A DNA stretch of 64,000 nucleotides from Basidiobolus meristosporus CBS 931.73 (lineage: Eukaryota > Basidiobolomycota > Basidiobolomycetes > Basidiobolales > Basidiobolaceae): the NCBI GenBank assembly GCA_002104905.1, contig MCFE01000496.1, positions 1 through 64,000 of the forward strand. Direction: 5' to 3'. A model generated the notes under the pieces. That model saw nothing but the letters and a program-made list of their open reading frames with translations, was not told the origin of the DNA and did not search any database. This document shows, one piece after another, positions 1-10,379 of the stretch (the stretch's first letter is position 1; each line of letters opens with the position of its first letter). A program made the translations under genes and the position numbers.

Positions 1-496
1 GTCTCCCTACTCTTGCCTTCATATTGCTTTTTTCCCTGTTTTTGGCACTTTCATGTTGCCCTGAGTATTCTCTACAGCTCAGCTCAAAACCACCATATAT
101 GTAGAGATTCTTGTGGTCACTAGCACAGCTGTTGCCAATTAAAATCACCCCTTTGGCTGCCTCTGTAGTTGATATGTTGTCTGGAGTTGGGAGAACTGTC
201 ACTGTGATGTCTTCATCACCGTGTAGATCTGCAAGGTGAATCATTTGAACCTTTGAGCTGGGCTCATAGAGTACTCCACGGCCGGATGTTTCTTCAGCTA
301 TACGCTCATCATAAGGCGGGGATATTTTGCTGTCTTGAAAGTGCTCAACAGAATACCCTCCATATAATAGCAAGTATCTCATAGACGGGGTAATTGTCAT
401 TGAGCAATAGCTGTGTTTTGTTACGCCTGCCACCGTCACCAGGTAAACGCCAAAATTTTTCCGATGCTCCTTGTAACTGCTGGCTTCTAATGCCAT
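1..496 (-). CDS. Kelch-repeat-like protein, partial (runs off left edge)
   Basis: On the minus strand one frame stays open from at least base 577 to base 1, with the first ATG at 496. It has two kelch-like strands, RYLLLYGGYS near the start and KNLYIYGGFE about 110 residues later, each with the hydrophobic run followed by a GG pair that marks kelch blades. Between them is a polar loop (ADLHGDEDITVTV). Kelch domains are beta-propellers used for protein-protein contact; the substrate here cannot be told. The frame is also open upstream of 496 (from about 577, just after a possible splice acceptor TGTAG), so an earlier exon may exist. The 3' part lies outside the window. Confidence 0.5.
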   Translation of the reverse strand, partial: MALEASSYKEHRKNFGVYLVTVAGVTKHSYCSMTITPSMRYLLLYGGYSVEHFQDSKISPPYDERIAEETSGRGVLYEPSSKVQMIHLADLHGDEDITVTVLPTPDNISTTEAAKGVILIGNSCASDHKNLYIYGGFELSCREYSGQHESAKNREKSNMKARVGR

Positions 497-687
497 TGGG
501 ATAGGGATACAACAACTGCTGCGTGATTTATGTGACGGTGAATACTTGATAATACACCACAACTTGAAAGCTCTTAAGTACTACATACTTTACATATATT
601 AGTCTGTAAATTGTCAATCTTATCAGTTCAACTTATTACTTGTCAATTCATTGATTTGGGATGGTGGAAATTCTTTATTTACTCAAG

Positions 688-1473
688 TTAGCCAGAGGAT
701 GGCGGTGGTGATGGGGGCACAGATAGTGATGATGGGGGAAGTGATAGCGATGAATCAACCTGTGGTATTTTTAAGATGACAATATGACTTGGTCTCTCCG
801 CCTCCATTACAGTTTCTGGTTGGCCTATAGTATCCCCACTCTGCTTCTCCACGTCTTCTTTGCACACTTCCATATCAACCTGCATGGGGGCCATTCTCAT
901 TGTTGTGGAGGATTCTGCTCTTGTCTCTTGGCTTGTGGTAGGTTCAAGGGAGGAAGTAGTATACCCTCCAATACTGTTGCTTGCAGGTACACCTGGGTCG
1001 GAAGATGTACCCTGCTCATTGCCTGCCCTGATGCGGGCAAACTTTTCCACCATTTGTGCTACTAATGCCTCAGTAGAATGGTGGAAACTGAAATCAATCT
1101 GGGCTTGAAGTCCAGCAATATCCCGATTTAGCTTTACAATATCACCCCTCCTCTGTTTAATCTCCTGGCACATATGTCGCAATATCTCATGGTGCGATGT
1201 TGTCCTATATTCCAGAAGCTCTTGTCAAACCTCTGACAATGCTTGGGAAACTTGGTTGACCGGCCACCTGGTAATGACTACAGCAACTTGCTCAGCATCA
1301 TCCACGTTTGCTGCAACACCTCCTTCACGCTCCTCTTGGATTTGGCCACTTCCTTGCCCTCTTCCTCCTCCGCGCCCGGTTCCGCGTCCTCTTCCGCGTC
1401 CTTGTCCCCTTCCTTGCTCTCTTTGTACTCTACCTTCACTCCTGGCATCTACCCGCCTACTGCCTGCTTCCAT
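688..1473 (-). pseudogene. RG-rich / coiled-coil protein frame interrupted by one TGA
   Basis: From the ATG at 1473 the frame runs to a TGA at 1227-1225 and continues, in the same frame, to a stop at 688. The N-terminal part is rich in Arg-Gly (GRGQGRGRGRGTGRGGGRG), a composition typical of RNA-binding tails. The part after the stop has a short amphipathic stretch (KLNRDIAGLQAQIDF), then a low-complexity Ser/Thr/Pro-rich tail ending PPSPPPSSG. No family recognised. The TGA could be a decayed CGA Arg codon, matching CpG loss elsewhere in the window, or a sequencing error, or part of an unseen intron. It may be a fragment of a mobile element rather than a host gene. Confidence 0.4.
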
Positions 1474-1705
1474 GCTTCTTGTTTTTTATGAAGGATTATG
1501 TCTACTTTCTCCACTTTTATACTCATTTGGATGATGTTGGTGGCCCATTCATCATATCTTTCCTTTGAGGTTACTGAGCTGCTTGCTCCTACGTAACATC
1601 CATCTAGCCAGTATTTGAATCATTTGATGTACACATAAGTTAACTTTATTCTGTTCTTATTAACACCCTTTTATTTTATTAAAATGCAAAACTACATTGG
1701 CAAAA

Positions 1706-2185
1706 TTATTTGGTTTCTGTAATTGTCAATTCTTGTTCCGTCTCTTGGCTGTGCAACTGTTTCTCTACCTGATCTAAGAAGTGATGCAATTGACTATCAC
1801 TAAATTTATCAGTCTCTGCCTGATTCTCCTTCATACGCTTATAATCCAAATAAGCCACTTGGTGTACTTTATAGTGAGGCAAAGAAGAACTAAGCTGAAG
1901 TTTGTTTTGGAACTGCTCAATTGCATTGGTTTGTTTTCTCCTCAGGACAACTGAGTCATCTGCCAATTTTTTCCGAGTTTTCTCCAGGTATTTGGGACTT
2001 CCAAAGGTACCACTACCAGAACTGGTAATTGTACTGCTCTTGTTGCCGCAATCTTTGTCTATAATAGACTCTTGGTCTTCCTTTGGAGCGCAAGGACTGC
2101 TATGGTAGAGGCAGCTTCCTCTTTTGGTCTTGATCCCCAAGTAGCGGTCCTTAAGCTTTCCCCTCATGACTTGTTTATTGTCCAT
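1706..2185 (-). CDS. Hypothetical protein, 159 aa
   Basis: ATG-initiated open frame of 159 codons. The protein is basic at the N-terminus (MDNKQVMRGKLKDRYLGIKTKR), has a Ser/Gly linker, and a C-terminal half of charged, probably helical sequence (KKLADDSVVLRRKQTNAIEQ, then KVHQVAYLDYKRMKENQAE). No motif I recognise; the pattern of a basic patch plus a long helical region resembles C-terminal regions found with SANT/Myb-type proteins of fungal and plant transposons, but that is only an impression. It could also be one exon of a longer gene. It lies on the same strand as the two frames to its left. Confidence 0.35.
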   Translation of the reverse strand: MDNKQVMRGKLKDRYLGIKTKRGSCLYHSSPCAPKEDQESIIDKDCGNKSSTITSSGSGTFGSPKYLEKTRKKLADDSVVLRRKQTNAIEQFQNKLQLSSSLPHYKVHQVAYLDYKRMKENQAETDKFSDSQLHHFLDQVEKQLHSQETEQELTITETK

Positions 2186-2475
2186 GTTGGTGCTCTACTC
2201 AGTGGAGTGTCAGTGAGTGCTGTTTAACTACTAGTTGTTCTCTTCTGTCCTGTAGATTTATATTACTTTCATATACACTTACTTCATCACATTTCACTTT
2301 CACCTCTCTTGTGACTGTACTCTGATTTCATTCCTTGACGGCTAGACAAAACCAAGGCCACCGCATATTGGGTGCAGTGGTTTAGTGATCAAAGTGCAAG
2401 CTATTGATGCTAATATTGATTTTGAGCATATTGTCTAGGAATATCTTGGAACCAACTAGAGTAAATAGTTACTCA

Positions 2476-3371
2476 ATAATTCACATAGTACCACTATTTG
2501 CGCATCAATACTTGCTAACAACAAAGCAATGCTTTTCAATAATGTTCCATTCCCACGTGGCTGTTTGTTGATGGTCCGTACAATACACAAGTGAGCGTTT
2601 AAAGTAAGCATCCACACTACTTTCTGGGGGTATGGTTACCACACACTATAAAAGTGCGTTAGGGACTCATGTAAAACTATCATGATGAAAAATAAAAGCA
2701 CTTTATTACCGCACGGCTGATGATTGATAACTCCCGCTAGACACAAGTAAACGTAGCAAGTGGGTATCCTTAAAACCTGTTGGGGTATGGTTACCGTGCA
2801 CTATGAAAGTGTGTTAGGGACTCATGTAAAACTATCATGATGAAAAATAAAAGCACTTTATTACCGCGCGGCTGATGATTGATAACTCCTGCTAGACACA
2901 AGTAAACGTAGCAAGTGGGTATCCTTAAAACCTGTTGGGGTATGGTTACCGCGCACTATAAAAGTGCGTTAGGGACTCATGTAAAACTATCATGATGAAA
3001 AATAAAAGCACTTTATTACCGCGCGGCTGATGATTGATAACTCCCGCTAGACACAAGTAAACGTAGCAAGTGGGTATCCTTAAAACCTGTTGGGGTATGG
3101 TTACCGCGCACTATGAAAGTGCGTTAAGGACTCATGTAAAACTATCATGATGAAAAATAAAAGCATTTCAGTATTGCACGGCTGATGATTGATGGCTCCC
3201 GCTAGACACAAGTAGATGTAGCTAGTGGACATCCTTAAAACCTGTTGGGGTATGGCTACTGCGTACTTTCAAAGTGCGTTAGGAGCTCATGTAAAACAAT
3301 CATGATGAAAAATAAAAGCACTTTTGTACCACGTGGCTAAGTTTTACAATTCCCGCAGGATACATGTGCGC
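2476..3371. repeat. Tandem array of a 155-bp unit, about 6 copies
   Basis: The anchor TATGG starts at 2631, 2786, 2941, 3096 and 3251, exactly 155 bp apart each time. Units 2631, 2786 and 2941 are nearly identical; the last (3251-3371) and a leading degenerate one (about 2476-2630) have diverged. Each unit carries the block CGCACT-ATAAA-AGTGCG (for example 2952-2968), a potential 6-bp stem with a 5-nt loop, and a shared run ATGATGAAAAATAAAAGCAC. No open frame of note. It looks like a small satellite. Confidence 0.9.
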
Positions 3372-4326
3372 ATAGAACATAAGTAGTAGTTGCAATGGTG
3401 TCAAATAGAGTTTCTATTATAGCTATAATATATATTGAACTTTGGGATACACTTTATATTTGGTAAAAGCAATTGGGTTACAGAAAATTTGTATTGGCCA
3501 TGAATTTTTTTATCATATTAGGGCCGCGCAATTTATGGTGCCCAAAGCTTATCAAAATATGGGATTGTGGCCAGATTGGGATGAATCCCATTAATTATTA
3601 GATATACATTAAAAGTAACAATTTATTAATTAAATAGTCATCAAGACTTATACAGAGCATATGGACAGTATAGGGAGACAAATATTGGCTCAGACATGCC
3701 CACTATATGAGCAGACAATGTGCCAATTGTAGGGTAAAAATATTTATGGTTAGGGTGATAAGGGTTAGGAGGAGGAATTCTAACCCTAAGGGACTAGAAC
3801 CAAGAATGAGAGAAAAGTAATCCAACGGGAATTTAAAGAGTATGGGAGCAGTATGGGGGATTGCATCCCCCAAGCCCCTTGCTTTTTTATTCTCTAGGGG
3901 ACTGCATCCCCCAGACCCCCTGCTCTTCTAACCTTTTCCTAGCCCTTACTATAACACGTACACCCAAAACTTCAAAAAGCTGAGAAACCAAGACTACTGG
4001 CTCAGGACCATCTAAGATCTATGTGGCAGAGCTACTTACAAGTCCACACACCTTTCCTACTACACCTAATTCCAGGCTGGGTTCCAGTCTTGGATTATAT
4101 TGATCAGAAACATCTACAATTTGTACTTCCCCAAAACCCCTGAAATTTATATTTACCCCTGATGAGCTTCACTTTATTGAAACAAACATTAGAGATGAAA
4201 CAAAACATAAATTAGATTACTTATTAGAGAGGTTCTACACCTCTTAATTGGCTTCTTTATTTGTACTTAGATTAGTTCTTAACTCAAATAAAGATTTCAC
4301 CAACTTGGTGACTTTCCCTCCCCTAA
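3372..4326. other. AT-rich intergenic DNA, no gene seen
   Basis: No convincing coding frame. It contains a 43-bp direct duplication: a block starting GGGGATTGCATCCCC at about 3854 is repeated as GGGGACTGCATCCCC at about 3897. There are also isolated CCCTAA/TTAGGG words (3752, 3781, 4322) that do not form an array. From about 4327 the copia frame begins. Confidence 0.5.
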
Positions 4327-5645
4327 CCCTTACTAATTATAGCCGCCAATAACCTAGAAACATTGGAAGAGACTAAATCCAGCCTATCTAAGGAGTTCAA
4401 GATGTCCAATCTAGGAGAACTTAATTACTACTTAGGGATTAAGTTCTCCATAGACAGAAGTACCCAGACTATCACCCTAAGCCAATCCAAGTATATTCAA
4501 GATATACTAAAGAAGTACCAAATGGAAGACTGTAAGTCGGCAGCTACCCTAATGGAGACAAATCTTAACTTGGTCAAAACCCAACCAAATCAAGAGAGCT
4601 TGGTGCCATCTGAAAGCCCTGACTTTCCTTATCAATCTATGGTCGGCAATCTGATGTATATCATGCTTGGAACATGTCCAGATATCTTATATTCAGCAGG
4701 AGTTGTCAGCCAACATAATCAGAACTATGGATCTGATCATATTGCAGCAGTTAAGCAGATTTTTAGATACCTGAAAGGAACTGCTGATATCTGCTTAAGA
4801 TACACTTATAAGGATTCAGAACAGAATCTTGTGGGATACTCTGATGCTGATTGGGGATGAAATTTAGATGACAGAAGATCCACCACAGGATACACCTTTC
4901 TTTACTATAAAGGAGCAACTTCATGGAATTCAAGAAAGCAACCAACCATAGCACTTTCCACCACAGAGGCAGAGTATATGGCAGCCTGTGAAGCTACAAA
5001 AGAAGCAATGTGGTTAAGAAAACTTTTTACAGATTTAGGCCTATGTCAAAAAATGCCTATTACTTTATTTCAAGATAATCAAGGATGTATACAATTAGGT
5101 AGATATCCAACTTTTCATGCTAGTACCAAGCACATAGATATTAGACATCATTTCATACATGAAGCTATAGAGAATAACTTAGTTAGCTTAGTTTACTGTC
5201 CTACAGATGAAATGATTGCAGACATATTTACCAAACCATTAGCTAGAGACAAGTTTGAATATCTTAGGTCAAAATTAGGACTAGTCAGTATGAACATTTA
5301 GCTGAGTGGGAGTGTTGTAAAAATTTGTATTTCCACCTAAATATTCACCTAACTTAGTCACTTGGATCATCACCTTCAAATCCTAGAGAATACTGACAAC
5401 AATTCCTTGTTGGGATTTACTTAGAATATTTACCCAGAACATGAAAATTAGATATGTTGACCAAGCAGCCCCAAACTTTGCACACATATTCTTGGGACCT
5501 TCCTTAATCTATTCTATGTGTTTGTAATGCCAAGACCAGGTAAAAGTATAAGTACTACTTTTACATTCAATAAATCATTAAGTGAAAACCACATAATCTA
5601 CTTGTTCTCCCAATCACTTCCAATATCTGAAAGACTCTTACAACA
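4327..5645 (+). mobile_element. 5'-truncated Ty1/copia element: RT end, RNase H and 3' LTR
   Basis: The frame starts just after the place where the YVDD catalytic box of reverse transcriptase should be (IIAANNLETLEE), so everything 5' of that is missing. It continues through the RT C-terminus (LGELNYYLGIKF, KYIQDILKKYQM), the connector (FRYLKGTADICLRY), the RNase H start (YSDADWG) and RNase H (STTEAEYMAACEA, DNQGCIQL, KHIDIRHHFI) to a stop at 5301. An in-frame TGA at 4858-4860 interrupts it right after DADWG. A purine-rich tract (CTGAGTGGGAG) precedes the 3' LTR at 5313-5645, which opens TGTTGTAA and ends TTACAACA. The element is dead. Confidence 0.9.
5313..5645 (+). repeat. copia LTR, 333 bp
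   Basis: Starts TGTTGTAAAA and ends TCTTACAACA, an 8-bp terminal inverted repeat TGTTGTAA/TTACAACA. It holds the family hallmarks CCACCTAAATATTCACC, CCAAACTTTGCACACA and AAAACCACATAATCTACTTG that recur in all the copia LTRs of the 39-62 kb island. Confidence 0.9.
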
Positions 5646-5657
5646 AGAATATCACTG

Positions 5658-5927
5658 AGAGGTCTTAGAGAATATTCAGCAATTTCCTTGTCAGGATTAA
5701 CTTCAAATGTCTTTCACCAGGACATAAAATTTTGATGGTTTGTCCAAGCAGCCCACATCTTGCACACATGCTCCAGGGGCCTTTTTAAATATATTCCAAG
5801 TGCTTGTTTTGCCAAGACCATGTCAAAGTATAAATACTACTTTTACATTGAATAAATCATTAAGTGAAAACCACATAGTCTACTTGTTCTCCCAAACACT
5901 TCCAATATCTCCAAAACTCTTACAAAA
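5658..5927 (+). repeat. copia LTR fragment lacking its 5' end
   Basis: Directly behind the preceding LTR a second, more diverged copy begins at the internal motif TTAGAGAATATTC and ends at CTCTTACAA. About the first 75 bp of the LTR are missing. Confidence 0.75.
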
Positions 5928-7712
5928 TGTGGCACTATGCTTGGCAAGAATGATGGAATAAGTCTATTGAGCTCCCCAATATCAAGAGCCAAAGGTGATA
6001 ACAGTAGCTATCAAGTGTGCATATTCTATATCAAATCTATACACCAGTCCAAGATTTACACACACCATATGATGGCTCTATGTCATTTCCAAGCCCCCAA
6101 ATCAATACAATCCTAGTCATTCAGATGTTTAGTATTGCATTTAAATCATTAAGAAGTTGGTGTCTAGGGATTTGGAATTATTTTTTTAGGAAATTCACCT
6201 ATTCTTTGAAATTGAAATAGAGTAGAGCCCTGGTACCAACTGCATTAATGGGTTTGGAGGGCAAAGTTCGAAGTACTTGGCATTATTCCGCTACATTTGG
6301 AGAACTGGGTCAATCAACAGGAATCAAATTAATATCGCATTAGGGATCTCTACTGCGCAGTGCAAAATGGGGAAAACTTAGTCCTCTGGCAACAAGCATG
6401 GTAGTGTTTTTCGATACATCTCCACAACAGCTTCATTCTCCAGATCTATCCAAATATCGCACTAAGCGCACTGCCAACCCATGTTAGGATGTCAAGAAGC
6501 TTCCATATGAGACAGCCACATTACGGGCTCATGATAGCTTGATCAGAATCCATGACAATCAATTTGAGGAACGTTCTCCCACTTGGCACTCTTTTCATCA
6601 GAGAATGATCCGCTTCGCACTCTGTTTCACGGAAAATGAAAATCATTACCGCGGGTCACAACAGCTCATGCGTCTGCTCTGCATAAGGTATTATATTAAT
6701 GTTTCCCTTGCTTGGTTCGGACGGGTACCACTCTATTTATATCGGCTGAGTGCCCCGGTTGAGACTGACTCGTAAGTGATTTCGAAATGACTTGGAATCA
6801 TGTGGTCAGGGCTGAGCAACTGTTGTATCCGCTATCCTCCACAATCAATCCCTGTAAATAATTAACCCCTTTATGGAATAATAGGATACGCAATCGAAGC
6901 GAAATAGAAATCTCTTAATCGCACCATATCTTGACTGCCATCGAGGCTAGGTTGGCTAGTTTCCATACTGGACAATTCATGATTTTCGGCGCTGCTGGAT
7001 GCTTAATTCCCTAGCTTATTCGTGAGGTTGTTAAGAATCGTACATTCTCCATTTGGGCCCGTGACCGCACTTACATTAGATTAGATCCATTATCCCTGAA
7101 AGAATGTGCAGAGCCAACCCGCCCATCGTTGCATGGATCCATGGGGCTCGATTATCCCAGACTCCATTGTGGACGCGAGAACAGCCATCCCCGCTCAAGA
7201 AGTACTCTAGAGCAGTGCGCGGACCACAGGCAGGACTGTTGATGGAGGGATTCAATCCGCTTTCCTAGTATTTGCTCTCCAGCCCTCTGGTGACACCTTA
7301 CGTCGTTTGGTACACAAACAACTGCATTCATAGGGTCACCATCTCATATTGAGAGTATTTATAGACCACCTACCACAGCCATCCGATAGATTTGGATCCT
7401 AGTCAAAGCCAATTATTTCATTGGAGTGCAAAACACTCCAATTGCAAAGGGGCGGAGTAGGATCAATTATGGACGCATCTATAAGAGGCGATTATTGTTT
7501 TAAATGGCAATTAGCCAATTGGCTCCGCTCTTGGCAGTATATATACGTAGCGAGTGGCTGCCAAACCATCAGTACTTGTACAATTCATTGCATTATTCGC
7601 GCCTCACTGCCGATTTCCGTCTCCAGGCCCTCTCTGCGCAATTCCCCAACTTGCAGCCACACCCTCCAATTTTTAGGACACCTCACCCTCACTTCGCTTG
7701 ACACATCTTCTG
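5928..7712. other. Intergenic region, no gene seen
   Basis: About 1.8 kb without a frame that looks coding. Composition moves from AT-rich repeat DNA to CpG-containing gene-block DNA near 6.3 kb. The last few hundred bases should hold the promoter of the surface-protein gene; a TATA-like GTATATATAC at about 7536-7545 is about 170 bp upstream of its ATG. Confidence 0.4.
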
Positions 7713-8511
7713 ATGATGTTGCATAGAAACTTCCTCCTTCCGTTTTTGGCCACCTTTCTATATCTCTCTCCGTCTCTGGCCCAAGACAGTAGGTCTTTCC
7801 TTGCTGTATTCTCCTAGCCCACTGTTAACGCGATTTGTTGCTTCCGTAGCGTCTAGTGTCTCAAATGTGACTCCCACACCAACTGCACCAGGTAGCTCCT
7901 CCAGCAATGGGGGCGCAACACTTTCAAGCAATCCCAGCAGCTCGGTGAGAGAACCAAGCCCGGCCTCTAGCTCGGGGACTGGCTCGGCTTCTGCCACTGG
8001 GTCCGGCAGCAGCTCTAGTCCCTCTCCCACCAGCATCGATGGACAGCCTGGTCGCCTAACACTGACTGAGCCAGCCGTAACTTATCCCAATGTACCCATG
8101 CTCAAGATTGGCGCCCAAATCCAACTCAAATGGACCTTCAACCAGTATCTTACCATCCCCCCTCAAGCCTTGAATATCAACGTAGTCCGGCCGAGCCTTA
8201 ACCTTGAAATCCCCATTGCTGTGAATCTTACTGGAACCACCACTTCGTGGATTTGGGACACCACTACATGGAATCAAACCAATGCACCGTTGGTAGAAGG
8301 TTCTGACTATAGCTTTAGATTCTTCGACGAGCGTGGCCCAAAGGCCGACTGGGTAGCCGGGAGACTAGCCATGACCCAGATATCCTTTAAGATGTATATT
8401 CCCGCAAACGGCCCGGTGTGTACGGCATGCTTGTCGTCAGCAGTCACGCAGCAAGGCAGTACAGCCTTCGCTGGGGCTCTCTCTATCCTTGCATTGGCAA
8501 CGCTGCTTTAA
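7713..8511 (+). CDS. GPI-anchored cell-surface protein, DUF7137-like
   Basis: Two exons, 7713-7788 and 7850-8511, joined across a 61-bp intron (GTAGGT...CCGTAG, branch-like GTTAAC) give 245 aa; ATG codons at 7713 and 7716 are both possible. The first ~23 residues (LLPFLATFLYLSPSLAQ) are a signal peptide. A long Ser/Thr/Pro/Gly-rich segment (about residues 25-105) is typical of heavily O-glycosylated wall proteins. The folded part (VTYPNVPMLKIGAQIQLKW to FKMYIPANGP) follows the layout of fungal DUF7137 proteins, in which a KIG-x-W strand precedes a beta-rich domain. The C-terminus (STAFAGALSILALATLL) is a GPI signal after small residues. Likely a wall- or membrane-attached structural protein; no enzyme motif. 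Confidence 0.8.
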
Positions 8512-8902
8512 TAGAACCCAATCTCCCAACTGAATATTTTCCGCTATAGCATTCAGACCTAGTTACCATCGAGTCTTCGTTTGACTTTTGGATCTCAATA
8601 AAAACACGCCATTCAACTTGTCCGTAAGCCATCCCGGCGTTTCCTGTATCAATAAGGACCATGGCATTTGTATTTTCTCAGGAGCCATGCAATTTGGTTG
8701 CATAGGAATGCACATAGTTGTGCGGTCACCATGCAACCCAGTTGGGTGCGCCATTGTGATCATCAAGGTGGTACAAGGATTTGTTCTATTCATGGTGGCG
8801 ATTTTTCCAATGCCAACCTGATGGTAGAAATAGTCCAGGCTTGCCACCCAACCCGGTTGCTAAAGTCGTCATCTCGTACTCTTGCACTCCAACCTTTCAC
8901 AA

Positions 8903-10270
8903 ATGCTCAAAGAGAAACTCTACAATATTCTTCGCAGTATCGCAACAATATTTTGGCTTCATGGTCCATATGTTCAAATATTCCTGGCAGCGCTTTTGTT
9001 TTCAGGCTACACTCAACTAACTTTGATTATTGAAACGTCCAACAACACTTTTTCAAGATACTTCGAGACAGTTTTGCACAAATCCTTCTGGCAGAATACC
9101 CTGCTGGGCATAGGTGGAGTATTTAGTGGTATTATACTCAATGTTCTAGATATCCGGAAAAGCCTCATTATCTCTGGTTTCTCTTTGCTTCTTTACTCCG
9201 CCAGCCACCTGAGCTATACACTTTGGGGGCAGAGTTGGTGTGTTTTCTTAGGATATCTCTGCTTTTCCTTTGGATGCGCATTAGCCTGGACCACTGTTGG
9301 CACCGTTCTTTCCACCTATCCAACGCAAGACCAATTGGGCAAAATAATTGGTTTATTCTTCGTTGTAGCCAACACATTCGAATTGGTTGGCATGGTGTTG
9401 AGGGGGCTTTTCCAGAATTCTTTCGACAACCAAGGAAACATCAAGGTGTCTGTTTGGACTTACAGGCTACTTGGCCTGTTAGGCGTAAGCAGCATATGCA
9501 GTCTACTAATCTCTCCCAGTAAGCGGATTACACGCTGGAACGAAAGTAAACCTAGAAGCTTTGTGAAAAGAACCTTCAAAGAGAGCTTTCTTGTGATGGG
9601 AAAGGATTTTCTCTCGGTAGATGGATTGCTCGTTCTGACAAATCTATTCCTGTGGCATCTTCAGAAGTCAAGTGAAAGGATGTTCCTTGGCGAGAGCCTA
9701 GACAGCCCACAATTGACTACGTATGCAGGCCTTTTGCTACTCTTTAGAACATTGGGAACCATACTGGTTCTTTTTCCTTTCGGCTTCATTTTGGATACGT
9801 GGTTCACAAGACGCGTAAGAGGCGTGCTTGGCCTCGCTGTACTAGCACCACTTGGAACATGGGTTCTCGTCAACCAAACTCAGTTGCTAAAATACTTTAC
9901 AGTGGAAGAAGAAATCAACGTTCATGTGCTTGCCTTGTTTGGAGGCATAGGTGCCTTCAGCTCACTACTCACCATGTACATCATATGGATCATTGGGCAA
10001 TCAAGTGATGACCCATCCACTGTGTCGTCCTATTTTGGTGCTTCGATCACTCTTCAAATCATCTGCGAAGTGGTCCTAAAATCCATCCCCAAGGTTGCGA
10101 CCCATAGCATCTTTACTTGGTCGGTGTTGGTGGCCCTGTTGATTTCCCTGTCATCCACACTATATTACCTCACTCAACCTAGTCACATATACACACCGCT
10201 ATCCACCGATCCTGCCTTGGCTGAGCACGAGATCTCGACAGAGAGTCTGAATCCAGCGGAAGAAGCTTGA
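8903..10270 (+). CDS. UNC93-like major facilitator superfamily protein
   Basis: Single uninterrupted frame of 455 aa from the ATG at 8903. It is strongly hydrophobic with about 11-12 membrane segments (IFLAALLFSGYTQLTLII, FWQNTLLGIGGVFSGIIL, VFLGYLCFSFGCALAW, IIGLFFVVANTFELVGMV, YRLLGLLGVSSICSLLI, and a second half from about residue 265). The order of segments, the YLCFSFGCALAWTTVGTVLSTYP stretch in halves and the internal loop with basic residues (KRITRWNESKPRSFVKR) fit the UNC-93 branch of MFS, common in fungi, whose substrates are mostly unknown. The tail is acidic. It follows the surface-protein gene in the same direction and converges on the ABCG gene, whose stop is only 110 bp away. 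Confidence 0.75.
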   Translation: MLKEKLYNILRSIATIFWLHGPYVQIFLAALLFSGYTQLTLIIETSNNTFSRYFETVLHKSFWQNTLLGIGGVFSGIILNVLDIRKSLIISGFSLLLYSASHLSYTLWGQSWCVFLGYLCFSFGCALAWTTVGTVLSTYPTQDQLGKIIGLFFVVANTFELVGMVLRGLFQNSFDNQGNIKVSVWTYRLLGLLGVSSICSLLISPSKRITRWNESKPRSFVKRTFKESFLVMGKDFLSVDGLLVLTNLFLWHLQKSSERMFLGESLDSPQLTTYAGLLLLFRTLGTILVLFPFGFILDTWFTRRVRGVLGLAVLAPLGTWVLVNQTQLLKYFTVEEEINVHVLALFGGIGAFSSLLTMYIIWIIGQSSDDPSTVSSYFGASITLQIICEVVLKSIPKVATHSIFTWSVLVALLISLSSTLYYLTQPSHIYTPLSTDPALAEHEISTESLNPAEEA

Positions 10271-10379
10271 CATATTAGCAATGGCTTTATTATTTAGGCT
10301 TGAGACTCTTGTCATCTTTGTACCACACAACACATTAAAAACACCGGGTTAACAAAAGCAGTCGAAGTCAAAGGCAGTA

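Noticed and set aside
3731-4330. TTAGGG/CCCTAA words suggesting telomeric DNA
   Set aside because: Scattered single or double hexamers, no array; not enough for a telomere.
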